Assembly: GCA_963710645.1 (NCBI GenBank)
Contig: CAVQBD010000002.1
Coordinates: forward strand, 434,001 to 498,000
Direction of reading: 5' to 3'
DNA from: FEB-10 sp963710645
GTDB lineage: Bacteria > Acidobacteriota > Thermoanaerobaculia > Thermoanaerobaculales > Sulfomarinibacteraceae
Length of the DNA: 64,000 bases
In this document: positions 26,674-36,053 of the stretch, in pieces
Numbering within the stretch: the stretch's first letter is position 1
Layout of the letters: each line of letters begins with the position of its first letter
Position numbers and translations under genes: made by a program
Notes under the pieces: generated by a model
What the model was told of the DNA's origin: nothing
Database searches by the model: none
What the model saw: the letters and a program-made list of their open reading frames with translations, nothing else

Positions 26674-28092
26674 GTGGTACGCATCGTAGGAAAGTTGATG
26701 GTGATTGTTGTTGCGGTTGGGCTGGTGGGCGCATGCTCGACGGCGCAGCCGGAGTACATCCCGGGTTCGATCGACGCTGATTATTGGGTTCCGAAGGTGG
26801 ATCAATTCGCGCTTGTTGGCGACGGCTCGCTCTCCATGAGCGACAAGCACAACAAGATGCGCAAACTCGATGTAGCCCAAGCTGTCCTGGACAGCATGAA
26901 CAAGACCATTCCAGAGCTCGAGTACGATGGCGCCCTCAGGGCCTTCGGTCGCGGTGAGTGCGGATCATCGGGCAAGACCGTGTTGGTGGTGCCCCTGCAG
27001 GAGTTTTCTTCCAGCGCATTTTCGGGTGCAATTGACAATTTCGAGTGTGCTGGCGGTAACAGCCCCCTCGGGTTGGCGATGGACGACGCCAGCAGTGATC
27101 TCAAAAACATGACCCAACCGACCTCGATCGTCATCGTCAGTGACGGCCTCAATATGGGGAAAAAAGAAATCGAAGCTGCGGGCCGTTTGGCTTCAGGGTT
27201 CGGCGACAATCTCGCGATCTACGCCGTTCAGATTGGTGATGACAAACGTGGCGGGAAGTTGCTCGAAGAAGTCGTCTCCAAAGGCAACGGTGGGTATGTG
27301 GTGAATGCCGACGCCTTGACGGGTGCCGCCGCGATGGAGAAGTTCGTCGAGGATGTGCTGCTTTATCCGGACGAGGATGGCGATGGCGTGGCCGATCACC
27401 TCGACAAGTGTCCCGGCACACCGAAGGGTGTCACCGTCGACAGCGTGGGCTGCCCCATCGACAGTGACGGCGACGGCGTTCCGGACTATCTCGATAAGTG
27501 TCCGAATACTCCAGCCGGTACCGCGGTGAACGCCGACGGCTGCCCCATCGACAGTGACGGCGACGGAGTGCCGGATAACCTCGACAAATGCCCGAATACC
27601 CCCAAGGGTATGAAGGTTGATGCCAACGGTTGCCCCGACACTGACGGCGACGGAGTTCCCGACAACCTCGACAAGTGCCCGAACACGCCGAGGGGCGTGC
27701 CGGTGGATGCTACAGGTTGTCCCATGGAAGGCATCACCGTGGTCGGCGATGAGTGGATGGTGCGCGGGGAAATCCTGTTCGCTCTCAACAAGTCGGACCT
27801 CACACCACAGGCCAAGGAGCTGCTGGGACGGGCCGTGGACTTCCTCAAGAGGAACCCGCGGCTTGTCACCGAGGTCCAGGGTCATACCGACAGCACGGGT
27901 CCGTTGGCCTGGAATATGGAACTGTCACAACGCCGCGCCGATTCGGTCAAGGCGTACATGGTCAGCCAGGGCATTCCGGCCGACGCGCTCATCGCCAAGG
28001 GTTACGGACCCAATGAGCCGTTCGTCCCGAACGACACACCAGAGAATCGCGCCAAGAACCGGAGAGTTGACTTCAGGCCGATGGCCAGGTAG
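26674..28092 (+). CDS. vWA / thrombospondin-type-3 / OmpA lipoprotein
   Basis: 472 aa from GTG 26674 (AAGGAGAG eight bases upstream). Signal with lipobox-like VGLVGACS, so Cys-anchored. Residues ~30-225 resemble a von Willebrand A fold with a metal-site-like DGSLSM and VIVSDGLNMG. Then come four calcium-binding thrombospondin type 3 repeats (DSDGDGVPDxLDKCPNTP), and an OmpA C-terminal peptidoglycan-binding domain (ILFALNKSDLTPQAKELL, VQGHTDSTG, LSQRRADSVKAYM, NRRVDF). It likely anchors the outer membrane to the cell wall while the vWA part binds a partner. A strong terminator follows 21 bp after the stop, so transcription ends here. Confidence 0.92.
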   Translation: MVRIVGKLMVIVVAVGLVGACSTAQPEYIPGSIDADYWVPKVDQFALVGDGSLSMSDKHNKMRKLDVAQAVLDSMNKTIPELEYDGALRAFGRGECGSSGKTVLVVPLQEFSSSAFSGAIDNFECAGGNSPLGLAMDDASSDLKNMTQPTSIVIVSDGLNMGKKEIEAAGRLASGFGDNLAIYAVQIGDDKRGGKLLEEVVSKGNGGYVVNADALTGAAAMEKFVEDVLLYPDEDGDGVADHLDKCPGTPKGVTVDSVGCPIDSDGDGVPDYLDKCPNTPAGTAVNADGCPIDSDGDGVPDNLDKCPNTPKGMKVDANGCPDTDGDGVPDNLDKCPNTPRGVPVDATGCPMEGITVVGDEWMVRGEILFALNKSDLTPQAKELLGRAVDFLKRNPRLVTEVQGHTDSTGPLAWNMELSQRRADSVKAYMVSQGIPADALIAKGYGPNEPFVPNDTPENRAKNRRVDFRPMAR

Positions 28093-28113
28093 CGCGAATC
28101 TTCCCAACACAAG

Positions 28114-28142
28114 GACCCGGCCCCAGGGCCGGGTCTTTTTTT
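28114..28142 (+). terminator. Rho-independent terminator
   Basis: A perfect 9-bp stem (GACCCGGCC / GGCCGGGTC) with loop CCAG followed by seven T residues, 21 bp after the stop of the OmpA-type gene. The clearest terminator in the window; the convergent multi-PAS kinase gene ends 35 bp further on. Confidence 0.95.
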
Positions 28143-28176
28143 GTGCCGAAGCGAAGACGTTGTGAGAGGGTCCGGA

Positions 28177-31100
28177 TTATGAGAGGGACTGTTCGGCGCC
28201 GGCTGACAGGACCCGCCGGACCGTGTCTGCGAGGGTGTCCGTTCCGAACGGCTTCTGGAGAAATTCCATTCCGTCGAGTTTTGAGTCGGGTCCGATGGGG
28301 ACATCTTGGGCGTATCCAGACATGACCACGACTCGCATGGAGGGCCACCTGGCCCGTAACTCGTGGGCGATCTCGGTTCCGGAACCGTCCGGCAATACGT
28401 AGTCGGTGAGCAGCAGATCGAATGCCGGGCTCGGAGGAAGATAGACCGACTCCTCGCGGCTACCAACTGTGGTGACTTTGTAGCCGAGCACACCGAGGAT
28501 CTCTCGGAGGCCGGATCGGACGGCGGGGTCATCTTCCACGACGAGGATTCGTTGGCCGTCCCCCTGGTTGGGTTCCGGGGTGGGAGCCTGGGCGGGGCTC
28601 TTCTCTTCTTCCTCCGCTTCCACTGAGGGGAAGGCGATCCGGATATTCGTGCCCTCGCCGACCCGGCTTTCCACATCGATGGTGCCGCCGAGTTTCGTCA
28701 CGATCCCCTGAACAACCGACAATCCAAGACCGGTGCCCTTGCCGGGGTCCTTTGTCGTGAAGAAAGGTTCGAAGAGCTGGTCCCTGATCTCATCGGGGAT
28801 ACCCTCACCCGAGTCGGAGACTTCGATCCATGCTGTTTCGGCGTCCCGACCGGTGCTGAGGAAGAGGCGGCCGCCCCGAGGCATGGCATCGCAGGCGTTG
28901 ACGGCGAGGTTCATGACCACCTGCTCGATCTGTCCGCGATCGGCAAGCAGTGGGAGGTCGATGTCGGCCGGTACGAAGACCAGGTCGATATTTTCTCTGA
29001 GGAGGCGGTGGAGGAGCTTCACCGTTCCGTGGACGACATCGTTGAGGTCCAGGCGCTCCTGACGCTCTGTGTCGTGACGGGAAAACAGTAGCAACTGCCT
29101 GGTGAGTTGGGATCCCCGGCGGACGTGTTCCTCGAGTTCGGAGAGCCTGGAAAGCGCGTCTTCCTGACCGGCTGCCTGCTGGCGGAGCAGATCGGTGGCT
29201 CCCAGCATGGCTTGGAGGAGGTTGTTGAAGTCATGAGCAACACCCCCGGCGAGCCGTCCGACGGCCTCCATTTTGTGGGCCTGAAGGAGCTGCTCCATCA
29301 TCTGTTTGCGTTCACTGATGTCCTGTTGGACCGCGATGAGGTGTCCGATCTCGGCGTCTTCCGACTGGACTGGAGTTACGGTCATTTCCTCGGTGTAGAG
29401 ACGGCCGTCCTTGCGGCGATTCACAAGTTCACCCTGCCACACGAGGCCATCAGAAGTGGTGGCGGTGATGTCATCCACCGGAGCGTGGTCAGATCCACCC
29501 GACTTGAGGGCCCAAAGGGAGGTTCCGGTCAGTTCTGACGAGGAATAGCCGGTGAGGATGGTGAAGGCCGGGTTGACCCACTGGATGACCCCGTCGGGGT
29601 CTGTGATGGCGATGGCGTTTGCTGCGGCTGCCAACGCAGTGCTCTGAAGGAGGAGCCGGTCTTCCGCGCGCTTGCGTTCGGAGATGTCGACCATCGTCCC
29701 CTCGAGGACGTCCGGTTCATCGTCTCCCTTTCGGCTGAGGTTCATGTTCGCCAGTACGCACAGGTCACTGCCGTCAAGCCTCTTGATCATCAGTTCTCGG
29801 TTCCGAAGCTCTCCGTGTGATTCGATGGCCTGGATGAGGCGGTCACGATCTGAGGGGGATTGGTAGAAGTCCTCTGCGCGGCGAGAAATTACCTCGTCAG
29901 CGGAAGAACAGCCGAGGAGTTTGTAGAAAGCCGGATTGCACTCCAGGACCTCGCCGTCCACGGTTGTTCGGAAGACAGCGGCGAGGTTGCGCTCGAACAA
30001 GCTTCGGTACCGTTCTTCGCTTTGGCGAAGGGCTTCGTCAGCCCGTTTGCGATCCGTGATGTCGAGAAAGACGACCGTGACCATTCGGGGAGCGGTCTGG
30101 AATGCGTGGACCTCGTACGCGCCGTGGATCCTGTCGTCGTCGTAGTGGATCTGTTCCGTATGCCACGGGGTGCCGTCAGCCGCCGCCCTGCGGTAGCGTT
30201 CCGGTATTTCCGTCTCGCCGAGCGGGGGAAACGCTTCCTCGATCGTCTTGCCCAGAAATTCCTGGCAATCAACACCGAGAATCGAGTCTGCAGCCGGGTT
30301 CGCGCCCGTGAAGATCAGGCTGTCGTCGTCCGAAAGCCGGTACATGAAAAGACCCATGGGGATCGCGTTGACCACACTTCGGAATCTCTCCTCCGACATT
30401 TGGAGTCGACTCTCGGCGAGGTTGCGATGGGCGTTGGCCAGTGCCTGGGCCACCTGGTCCGCGACCTCACCCGCGAATGTGATCTCATCAGACTGCCAGA
30501 TTCTCGGAGCACCAGTGTGTTCGAAACACACGACACCGACCACCCGGCCGCGGACGCGAATAGGAGCGTCAAGCAGTGACGTGATGTGAAGCGGTATCAG
30601 GTACGACTCGGCGAGTTCGGTGGTTCGAGTGTCGGATCGTGCGTCGTCGGCGTCGAGAACGCGGTCGGCTTCAAGAGCCTGGAAATAACTCGGGAAAGCG
30701 TCGGCCGCCAGTTCGAGCCCGGAGCTGTGATGGTCGCTGTCGGCGATGAAGAGATCGGAACAACTCAGTACCGCACGTTCGTCATCGAAGAGCCAGATGC
30801 TGGTCCGCTCGACGGCCATGGCAGCCGATGCCAAGCTGGTCAGGGCAGGAAAGGCTTGGTCGAGATGTCCGTTGACGACGGCGTCGTGGGTCGCGATGGA
30901 GACGATGGCCCCCCGTTGGCTCTCGAGGCGGCTGGTCCGAAGACGCTTGTCCTCTTCGGCCATGCGCTGCTCGGTGATGTCCTCGATCTCACCGATGATA
31001 TGGCGAGGGGCCCCCTCGCCGTCCTCAACCACCGAAAATGTGATGCGGGCCGAAACCCAGGGACCATCCTTGTGACGTGTTCTGACGACCGCCGCTGCGG

Positions 31101-32115
31101 ATGGAATGTCGCCGGAGAACAGCCGCCGGAGATTTGGGATGAGTGCCCTGATATCGTCTTGATGGCCGCATCGTCGCCAGGACAACCGCGAAAGCTCTTC
31201 CGGGCTGTAACCCAACATGTTCTGAAGAGCGCGGTTGGTACGCACGATCCGCCCGGCAGGGGTCCACATGACCTTTCCGATGGCGGTGTTTTCAAAGGCG
31301 TTTCGGAATCGTTCTTCGCTCTCTGAGAGAGCGGCCTCCGCCTGCTTACGTCTGGTGACGTCGGTAAAGGTCACAAGCAGGTTGAAGCCTCCATCCTCTT
31401 CGTGAGCGACGCCCCGTGCCTCCATAGCTCGCCAACTTCCGTCGCCGTGGCGAATACGAAGCTCCACTGCCTCTGGACGGTGCGGGGATCCCAGGCCCGA
31501 TTCGATGGTGCGTTGGACCGTCGGCAGATCTTCGTGATGGACCAGATCGAATGCATCGGTATCGATGATGTCGGCCGGTTTGAATCCAAGAACGTCCTCG
31601 ACCGAAGGACTGACGTAGCGGATCGTCCCTTCGGGCGAGAGAACGCCCAGGATGTCGGAGGAGTATTCGATGAGTGGACGGATGAGGTCGTCGTCCTTCC
31701 GCTTGGGCGGCAACTCGGACGCAGTCAGAATGATGCCGGTGCACACGACGGTGGAGTCGACACCGGACTCGGGGTTGCTGAGCTCTTCGAAGAACCAGCT
31801 CAACAGCTGACAGTCACCGCCGCTGCCATTCACCAGCAGGTTCCACGGCTCTGATCTGCCCATGGGTTCGGTATCGGCGATGAAACGGCGAAGTTCCGGC
31901 AGGCGTTCGCCGTTCAAGAACTCCCACAGATGTCGCCCGTGGAGATGCTCCGCGCAACTGCCCACTGTATCGGCGAAGATTCGGTTGCAGCCGAGGATAA
32001 TTCCCAATCGGTCGATGACCACGACCGAAGCGGCCACACGGTCCAGAACACCGGGCTCCGAGAAGCCTGTGTCGGGATCCAATGATCCCTCGTGGGCAGT
32101 CGACGTAACCGGCAT
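28177..32115 (-). CDS. Multi-PAS/GAF hybrid histidine kinase with C-terminal receiver
   Basis: 1312 aa, no membrane helix. Several PAS/PAC modules (about six; each ends in phrases like ITDRKRADEALRQSEERY or ISERKRAEDRL) and a GAF domain (~430-570) precede one HisKA (KMEAVGRLAGGVAHDFNNLLQ), a HATPase (NLAVNACDAMPRGG, DSGEGIP, GTGLGLSVVQG) and a C-terminal receiver (ILVVEDDPAVR, LLLTDYVLPDGSG, MSGYA, LQKPF). A cytoplasmic multi-input sensor, probably for redox, light or small ligands; no ligand-specific residue is evident. GAGGTGAATTGA precedes ATG 32115. It is divergent from the STAS gene. The receiver could phosphorylate onward partners such as the orphan receivers elsewhere in the window, but no partner is adjacent. 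Confidence 0.95.
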   Translation of the reverse strand: MPVTSTAHEGSLDPDTGFSEPGVLDRVAASVVVIDRLGIILGCNRIFADTVGSCAEHLHGRHLWEFLNGERLPELRRFIADTEPMGRSEPWNLLVNGSGGDCQLLSWFFEELSNPESGVDSTVVCTGIILTASELPPKRKDDDLIRPLIEYSSDILGVLSPEGTIRYVSPSVEDVLGFKPADIIDTDAFDLVHHEDLPTVQRTIESGLGSPHRPEAVELRIRHGDGSWRAMEARGVAHEEDGGFNLLVTFTDVTRRKQAEAALSESEERFRNAFENTAIGKVMWTPAGRIVRTNRALQNMLGYSPEELSRLSWRRCGHQDDIRALIPNLRRLFSGDIPSAAAVVRTRHKDGPWVSARITFSVVEDGEGAPRHIIGEIEDITEQRMAEEDKRLRTSRLESQRGAIVSIATHDAVVNGHLDQAFPALTSLASAAMAVERTSIWLFDDERAVLSCSDLFIADSDHHSSGLELAADAFPSYFQALEADRVLDADDARSDTRTTELAESYLIPLHITSLLDAPIRVRGRVVGVVCFEHTGAPRIWQSDEITFAGEVADQVAQALANAHRNLAESRLQMSEERFRSVVNAIPMGLFMYRLSDDDSLIFTGANPAADSILGVDCQEFLGKTIEEAFPPLGETEIPERYRRAAADGTPWHTEQIHYDDDRIHGAYEVHAFQTAPRMVTVVFLDITDRKRADEALRQSEERYRSLFERNLAAVFRTTVDGEVLECNPAFYKLLGCSSADEVISRRAEDFYQSPSDRDRLIQAIESHGELRNRELMIKRLDGSDLCVLANMNLSRKGDDEPDVLEGTMVDISERKRAEDRLLLQSTALAAAANAIAITDPDGVIQWVNPAFTILTGYSSSELTGTSLWALKSGGSDHAPVDDITATTSDGLVWQGELVNRRKDGRLYTEEMTVTPVQSEDAEIGHLIAVQQDISERKQMMEQLLQAHKMEAVGRLAGGVAHDFNNLLQAMLGATDLLRQQAAGQEDALSRLSELEEHVRRGSQLTRQLLLFSRHDTERQERLDLNDVVHGTVKLLHRLLRENIDLVFVPADIDLPLLADRGQIEQVVMNLAVNACDAMPRGGRLFLSTGRDAETAWIEVSDSGEGIPDEIRDQLFEPFFTTKDPGKGTGLGLSVVQGIVTKLGGTIDVESRVGEGTNIRIAFPSVEAEEEEKSPAQAPTPEPNQGDGQRILVVEDDPAVRSGLREILGVLGYKVTTVGSREESVYLPPSPAFDLLLTDYVLPDGSGTEIAHELRARWPSMRVVVMSGYAQDVPIGPDSKLDGMEFLQKPFGTDTLADTVRRVLSAGAEQSLS

Positions 32116-32329
32116 TCAATTCACCTCAATGGATGGTGTCGTCAGCGACTCGCAGAAATACGTCTGGGACGTAGGGGCCGACCACTCCAAATTCGAATGA
32201 AGGGGGTCGGCCGACTGCTGTGAAATCAAATCGCGCATGATGGAGTTGAAGATGTTGTGGCATAATGTGCGGCCATACAAGTCATCGGTAACAGCGGCGG
32301 TCATACCGCCAAAATCTGAGGAGCTGAAC

Positions 32330-32668
32330 ATGCAAATATCGAAACGACAGATTGAAGACGTTGCAATCCTGGATCTGGACGGCAAGCTCACCATCGGCAC
32401 CGGCGACGTTGCCCTTCGCGGCGCGGTGTTGGACGAGATCAACGACGGCCACAAGAAGATCCTCATCAACCTCAAAAACGTGACGGCGATTGACTCATCG
32501 GGTCTTGGAGAGTTGATCCGCTGCCGGGCGACCGCGGCCAGCAACGAGGCAGAGGTCAAGCTGCTGAACGTCAACCTCAAGGCGAGGAAACTGCTGACCA
32601 TGGCCCATCTGGTGGGTGTCTTCGACATGTTCGACGACGAAGCGATGGCGGTCGCATCCTTTAGCTGA
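32330..32668 (+). CDS. STAS-domain anti-anti-sigma factor (RsbV/SpoIIAA-like)
   Basis: 112 aa, one STAS domain. The conserved switch segment is VTAIDSSGLGELI, with Ser56/Ser57 as the phosphorylatable position. In partner switching, the unphosphorylated form binds an anti-sigma kinase and frees the sigma factor; an RsbU-type phosphatase reverses phosphorylation. Such a phosphatase is at 15145-16806, but no RsbW-like kinase or cognate sigma factor is nearby. GAGGAGCTGAAC precedes ATG 32330; longer in-frame starts (32237) have no ribosome site. Divergent from the multi-PAS kinase. Confidence 0.92.
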   Translation: MQISKRQIEDVAILDLDGKLTIGTGDVALRGAVLDEINDGHKKILINLKNVTAIDSSGLGELIRCRATAASNEAEVKLLNVNLKARKLLTMAHLVGVFDMFDDEAMAVASFS

Positions 32669-32822
32669 CTTCAGCAGGAGTCCCCGATGCTGAGCCTCCG
32701 GCCTGGTTGGCCGTGGTTCGGTCTTTCAGTTTGTAACACCCACAGGGTCAGGGCGCCGGCACCTCGGTGACGGCCGGAGCCGTTGTGCTACGGTCACCCC
32801 ATTCGTGGAGGCGGAGGTGACC

Positions 32823-35381
32823 ATGCTCTGTTTCATGTCGCGAGTTCTGTGGGTGTTCGCGGTCGGATCGCTCATCACCGTCAATGTGACGGCTGCCATC
32901 GCGCAAGGAGAGTCTCGCACGCCCACAACGATCCGGGTGCTTGGTCCCCTGCCAGTCCCCGGCCAGCTCGCTGATCCCGACGGGCCCATGGCGCCCAAGT
33001 TCGCCGCCGTGCCGGAAATCGACCCTGCTGCCGACGGCCTCCAGGGGGATCAAGAGGTCCAACTGATCCCCGGTGTTGCCCTGCGGTGGGTGGACGTGGA
33101 CCTCTCGATCGGTGCGATGCAGCTGGAATCGCGTGGTGTTTATTGGGTCGCGTCAAACGTGGGCCTGGATCGCTTCAGCGAGGTGTCGTTCTGGGTAGAA
33201 GGCGTTTCCGAAGCGACCGTCTTCATTGACGGGCATTCCATACACGGAGACGGCGAAATGGGCCCGTACAAGACTCCATTGCACCGGGGCGAGCACAGCT
33301 TGATGATCCGACTGCGTGTCGACGATGCCGCACCGGTCCGGCTGTATGCCGAAGCCGAGCCGACGACCGCCGTGAGGTGGGACGTGGACCGAGCGCGAGC
33401 CCCGGCCTCCTACCAACAGGCTCGTCGACTGGTGACAATCGACTCCGTTGCGGTCAACTCGGACGGCACGCGAGTGGCGCGACGCCTCACACGGAGGGAG
33501 GCTGCCGGAGACGAGGTAGATTCAGTGGTTGGGATACTCGACCACACCGGGCGATCCGTCGTCGCCACCGTGGCGGACGGGAAAGCCAGACCGGTGGCCT
33601 TTGCGCCGGATGACAGCTCCCTCTTGCTGAAGCGTACGGTGGACGGGCTGTCGGACGTAGTGATCTATGACGAATCTACCGGAGGAATTCGCTCGGTCGT
33701 TCAGGATGAACCGAATCTGGGCAAGGTCGAGTGGCACCCAACCGGCTCCCATCTATTGGTGGTGTCCTCCCGAGGTGTTGTCGAGCCGGATGGGGATGAA
33801 GAGGCGGCGCATAGACGGGTGGCCCTCCGCGAGAAGGTGACGGATTTCAAGACGGGTCCCCACCTCCACCTGGTGGAGATTCGAAGCGGGGCCCGACGCA
33901 CGTTGACGCGGCCGGGCGACTGGGTTCTTGATGATGCGACCTTCACTCCGGACGGCCGGATTGTGGTCTACGCGCGGACCCTTCCGCAGACAGATTACCC
34001 ATGGTTCGCTACCGAGATCCGAACACTGGATCTGGAAACGGGAGCGGATCGGCTGGTGACCACCGTGGTTGGTGGCTGGGAGAGTCGCCCGAGAGCACTC
34101 GCCGTATCGCCGGATGGGCGTCGTGTGGCGTACACGGGCCCACCTGAGGCAGTGGTTGCGGGACGGGCGGGACACAATATTCTCCATGCCGCCATCCACG
34201 TTGTGGATCTCGGCAGCGGTGTGGTTGAAATGATTTCGGGTGACGCATCGTACGCTTTCACCCTTCGCGGGGGGGACCTCTTGGCCTGGGCCCCCGACGG
34301 CAGTCATCTGGTGGCTGCGGTGACCGATCGGACTTCGGCAGGACTGGCGACCATCAGCGAGGGCCCTTCCGGATGGATTGTCGGCAGGACGCCCGATCCC
34401 GACGGCGATGCGGCCAGACTGGTGGCTCTCTCCGGCGACAGGACGCGGGCGGCGCTGGTCGCTTCCAACCCGGAGCGCCCGGAACGTTTGTATCTGCTCG
34501 ACATGCAACAAAAGACGGCGTCGATTCTGGACGACCCTAATGCCGAACTGCTCGATGATTGGCACCTGGCGTCGGTTCATGATGCGTCGTTCACCGGGCC
34601 CGGAGGGGAAGCGATTGACGCCTGGTGGTACGAGCCCACTGAGGGTCTTGATTCCGTCGGGATTCCACTGGTGGTTTACTACTACGGTGGCGGGACCCCG
34701 ACCATTCGCCGATTCGCATTTGATCACCAGTTCCTGGCTGCGAACGGCTACGCGGTATTGGTAATGACGCCGCGCGGAGCTCTGGGTGCCGGACTGGATT
34801 TTGCGGACTCGCACGTCAACGACTGGGGGCCTCGTTCCGCGGCCGATATCCTGGCCGGGATCGATGGGTTCCTCGAGAAACATCCACAGATCGACTCAGA
34901 ACGGATCGGAATTTATGGCGGCTCCTATGGTGGATTTCTGACGGCGTATCTGCTGACTGTAACCGACCGGTTTGCCGCGGCGGTGGATATGTACGGCATC
35001 TCCAACCTGGCGTCGTACTGGGGTGATGGTGCCTGGGGATATACCTACGGCGATGTGGCGGGCTATGGGTCGTTTCCATGGAACGCGCACGAGATGTATG
35101 CCGGTCGATCACCACTATTCCGTGCCGATCGCATCCACACACCACTCCTGCTGCTTCACGGGATGGCAGACGTCAATGTTCCCACCCATGAATCCGAACA
35201 GCTCTACACGGCTCTCGAGGTCCTCGACCGGCCAGTGGAACTCGTGCTGTTTCCGGGTGAGGATCATGGGATATCCGGTGTTTGGAGTCGTCGGGCCGAG
35301 CACCGCACGATGATGTTGGAGTGGTTCGACATCTACCTCAAGGACCAGCCAGAGGCCTGGAATTCGCGTTGGGGTATATGA
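32823..35381 (+). CDS. Secreted S9-family prolyl oligopeptidase-like peptidase
   Basis: 852 aa. Signal peptide (LWVFAVGSLITVNVTAAIAQ), a beta-domain and WD40-like propeller repeats (~200-570, e.g. FTPDGRIVVYA, AVSPDGRRVAYTG), then an alpha/beta-hydrolase domain (~590-850). The nucleophile is Ser701 in GIYGGSYGGFLTAY, with Asp in LLHGMADVNVP and His in FPGEDHGISG completing the triad. Members cleave short peptides, often after Pro or Ala, in the periplasm or outside. Longer than a typical dipeptidyl/acylaminoacyl peptidase by an N-terminal extra domain (WVDVDLSIGAMQLE). Ribosome site GGAGGTGACC directs ATG 32823. Confidence 0.9.
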   Translation: MLCFMSRVLWVFAVGSLITVNVTAAIAQGESRTPTTIRVLGPLPVPGQLADPDGPMAPKFAAVPEIDPAADGLQGDQEVQLIPGVALRWVDVDLSIGAMQLESRGVYWVASNVGLDRFSEVSFWVEGVSEATVFIDGHSIHGDGEMGPYKTPLHRGEHSLMIRLRVDDAAPVRLYAEAEPTTAVRWDVDRARAPASYQQARRLVTIDSVAVNSDGTRVARRLTRREAAGDEVDSVVGILDHTGRSVVATVADGKARPVAFAPDDSSLLLKRTVDGLSDVVIYDESTGGIRSVVQDEPNLGKVEWHPTGSHLLVVSSRGVVEPDGDEEAAHRRVALREKVTDFKTGPHLHLVEIRSGARRTLTRPGDWVLDDATFTPDGRIVVYARTLPQTDYPWFATEIRTLDLETGADRLVTTVVGGWESRPRALAVSPDGRRVAYTGPPEAVVAGRAGHNILHAAIHVVDLGSGVVEMISGDASYAFTLRGGDLLAWAPDGSHLVAAVTDRTSAGLATISEGPSGWIVGRTPDPDGDAARLVALSGDRTRAALVASNPERPERLYLLDMQQKTASILDDPNAELLDDWHLASVHDASFTGPGGEAIDAWWYEPTEGLDSVGIPLVVYYYGGGTPTIRRFAFDHQFLAANGYAVLVMTPRGALGAGLDFADSHVNDWGPRSAADILAGIDGFLEKHPQIDSERIGIYGGSYGGFLTAYLLTVTDRFAAAVDMYGISNLASYWGDGAWGYTYGDVAGYGSFPWNAHEMYAGRSPLFRADRIHTPLLLLHGMADVNVPTHESEQLYTALEVLDRPVELVLFPGEDHGISGVWSRRAEHRTMMLEWFDIYLKDQPEAWNSRWGI

Positions 35382-35403
35382 TCACAAACCAAAGGAGACG
35401 GAG

Positions 35404-35982
35404 TCATTCCTCCAACTGGAATGGAATCCGGACATCGTCCTCTTCGAGGTCTATCATCAGGACCCACCGTCCGGGCTGGACGCCGCCGGGGACCTGAAAA
35501 ACAAGTGGTCCAAAGCAATCACGCTGCGAGTTGAGGTAGATCGACTCCTGGCTCGGACCGCGACTCGGATGAACGAAGAACCAGCCGCACTGAGGGAATG
35601 GTGTCTCCTCCGTCCATGGGTCCTTGACCTCGGTCTCATAGTCCAGGAACGCCGATCGAAACTGCGGATAGGACGCCTGAAACTCTTGTCTGGAGATCAA
35701 TGGCAGGCGGTTGCCGCGCGGGTCGCGCACCGAAATGTCCGCCCGGTTCAACTGGAGGGGTCCCGACCGCGATTCCAGTCTCACCTCGACGACGAGCCAT
35801 CGCTCACCCAAGTGGCGGGATGCCTGGCGAGTGCTCAACCCGGCGTCCATGGACCTCCCCTCATAACTGACGAAGAAGGGTCCGCGCTCCTGGGCCCCTT
35901 TCGGATCCGGGCTCGAAGAGGTCGAGCAGGCGAGTGCCACCAGTGCGGACAGCAGAACGAATCTCCCAAATGGGCGGCTCAT
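35404..35982 (-). CDS. Probable lipoprotein, unknown function
   Basis: 192 aa. Signal peptide ending in a lipobox-like LVALACS, so Cys-acylated. The mature part is beta-rich (WLVVEVRLESRSGPLQLNRADISVRD) resembling small DUF4352-style immunoglobulin-like domains, with two cysteines (PQCGW, RDCFG) that could pair. Function unknown. No ribosome site precedes ATG 35982; instead a perfect TATAAT lies eight bases upstream, so it is probably leaderless. Converges with the S9 peptidase gene, 22 bp apart, and is separated from the barrel gene by 71 bp. Confidence 0.75.
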   Translation of the reverse strand: MSRPFGRFVLLSALVALACSTSSSPDPKGAQERGPFFVSYEGRSMDAGLSTRQASRHLGERWLVVEVRLESRSGPLQLNRADISVRDPRGNRLPLISRQEFQASYPQFRSAFLDYETEVKDPWTEETPFPQCGWFFVHPSRGPSQESIYLNSQRDCFGPLVFQVPGGVQPGRWVLMIDLEEDDVRIPFQLEE

Positions 35983-35990
35983 CAGGCAGA

Positions 35991-35996
35991 ATTATA
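35991..35996 (-). promoter_or_regulatory. -10 box, probable leaderless promoter
   Basis: Perfect TATAAT on the minus strand, eight bases before the ATG of the lipoprotein gene, in an otherwise GC-rich setting. The -35 is weak (GGACTC with an 18-base spacer). No ribosome site fits between box and start. Confidence 0.5.
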
Positions 35997-36053
35997 CGCA
36001 GGTGTGCGGGGCCCGAGTCCAGCACCACAACAACGGTGGATGTCAGTTCCGGA

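Noticed and set aside
27400..27720. Repeated ~80-90 base units suggesting an array
   Set aside because: These encode the thrombospondin type 3 repeats of the OmpA-type lipoprotein; they are in frame and have no CRISPR spacers.
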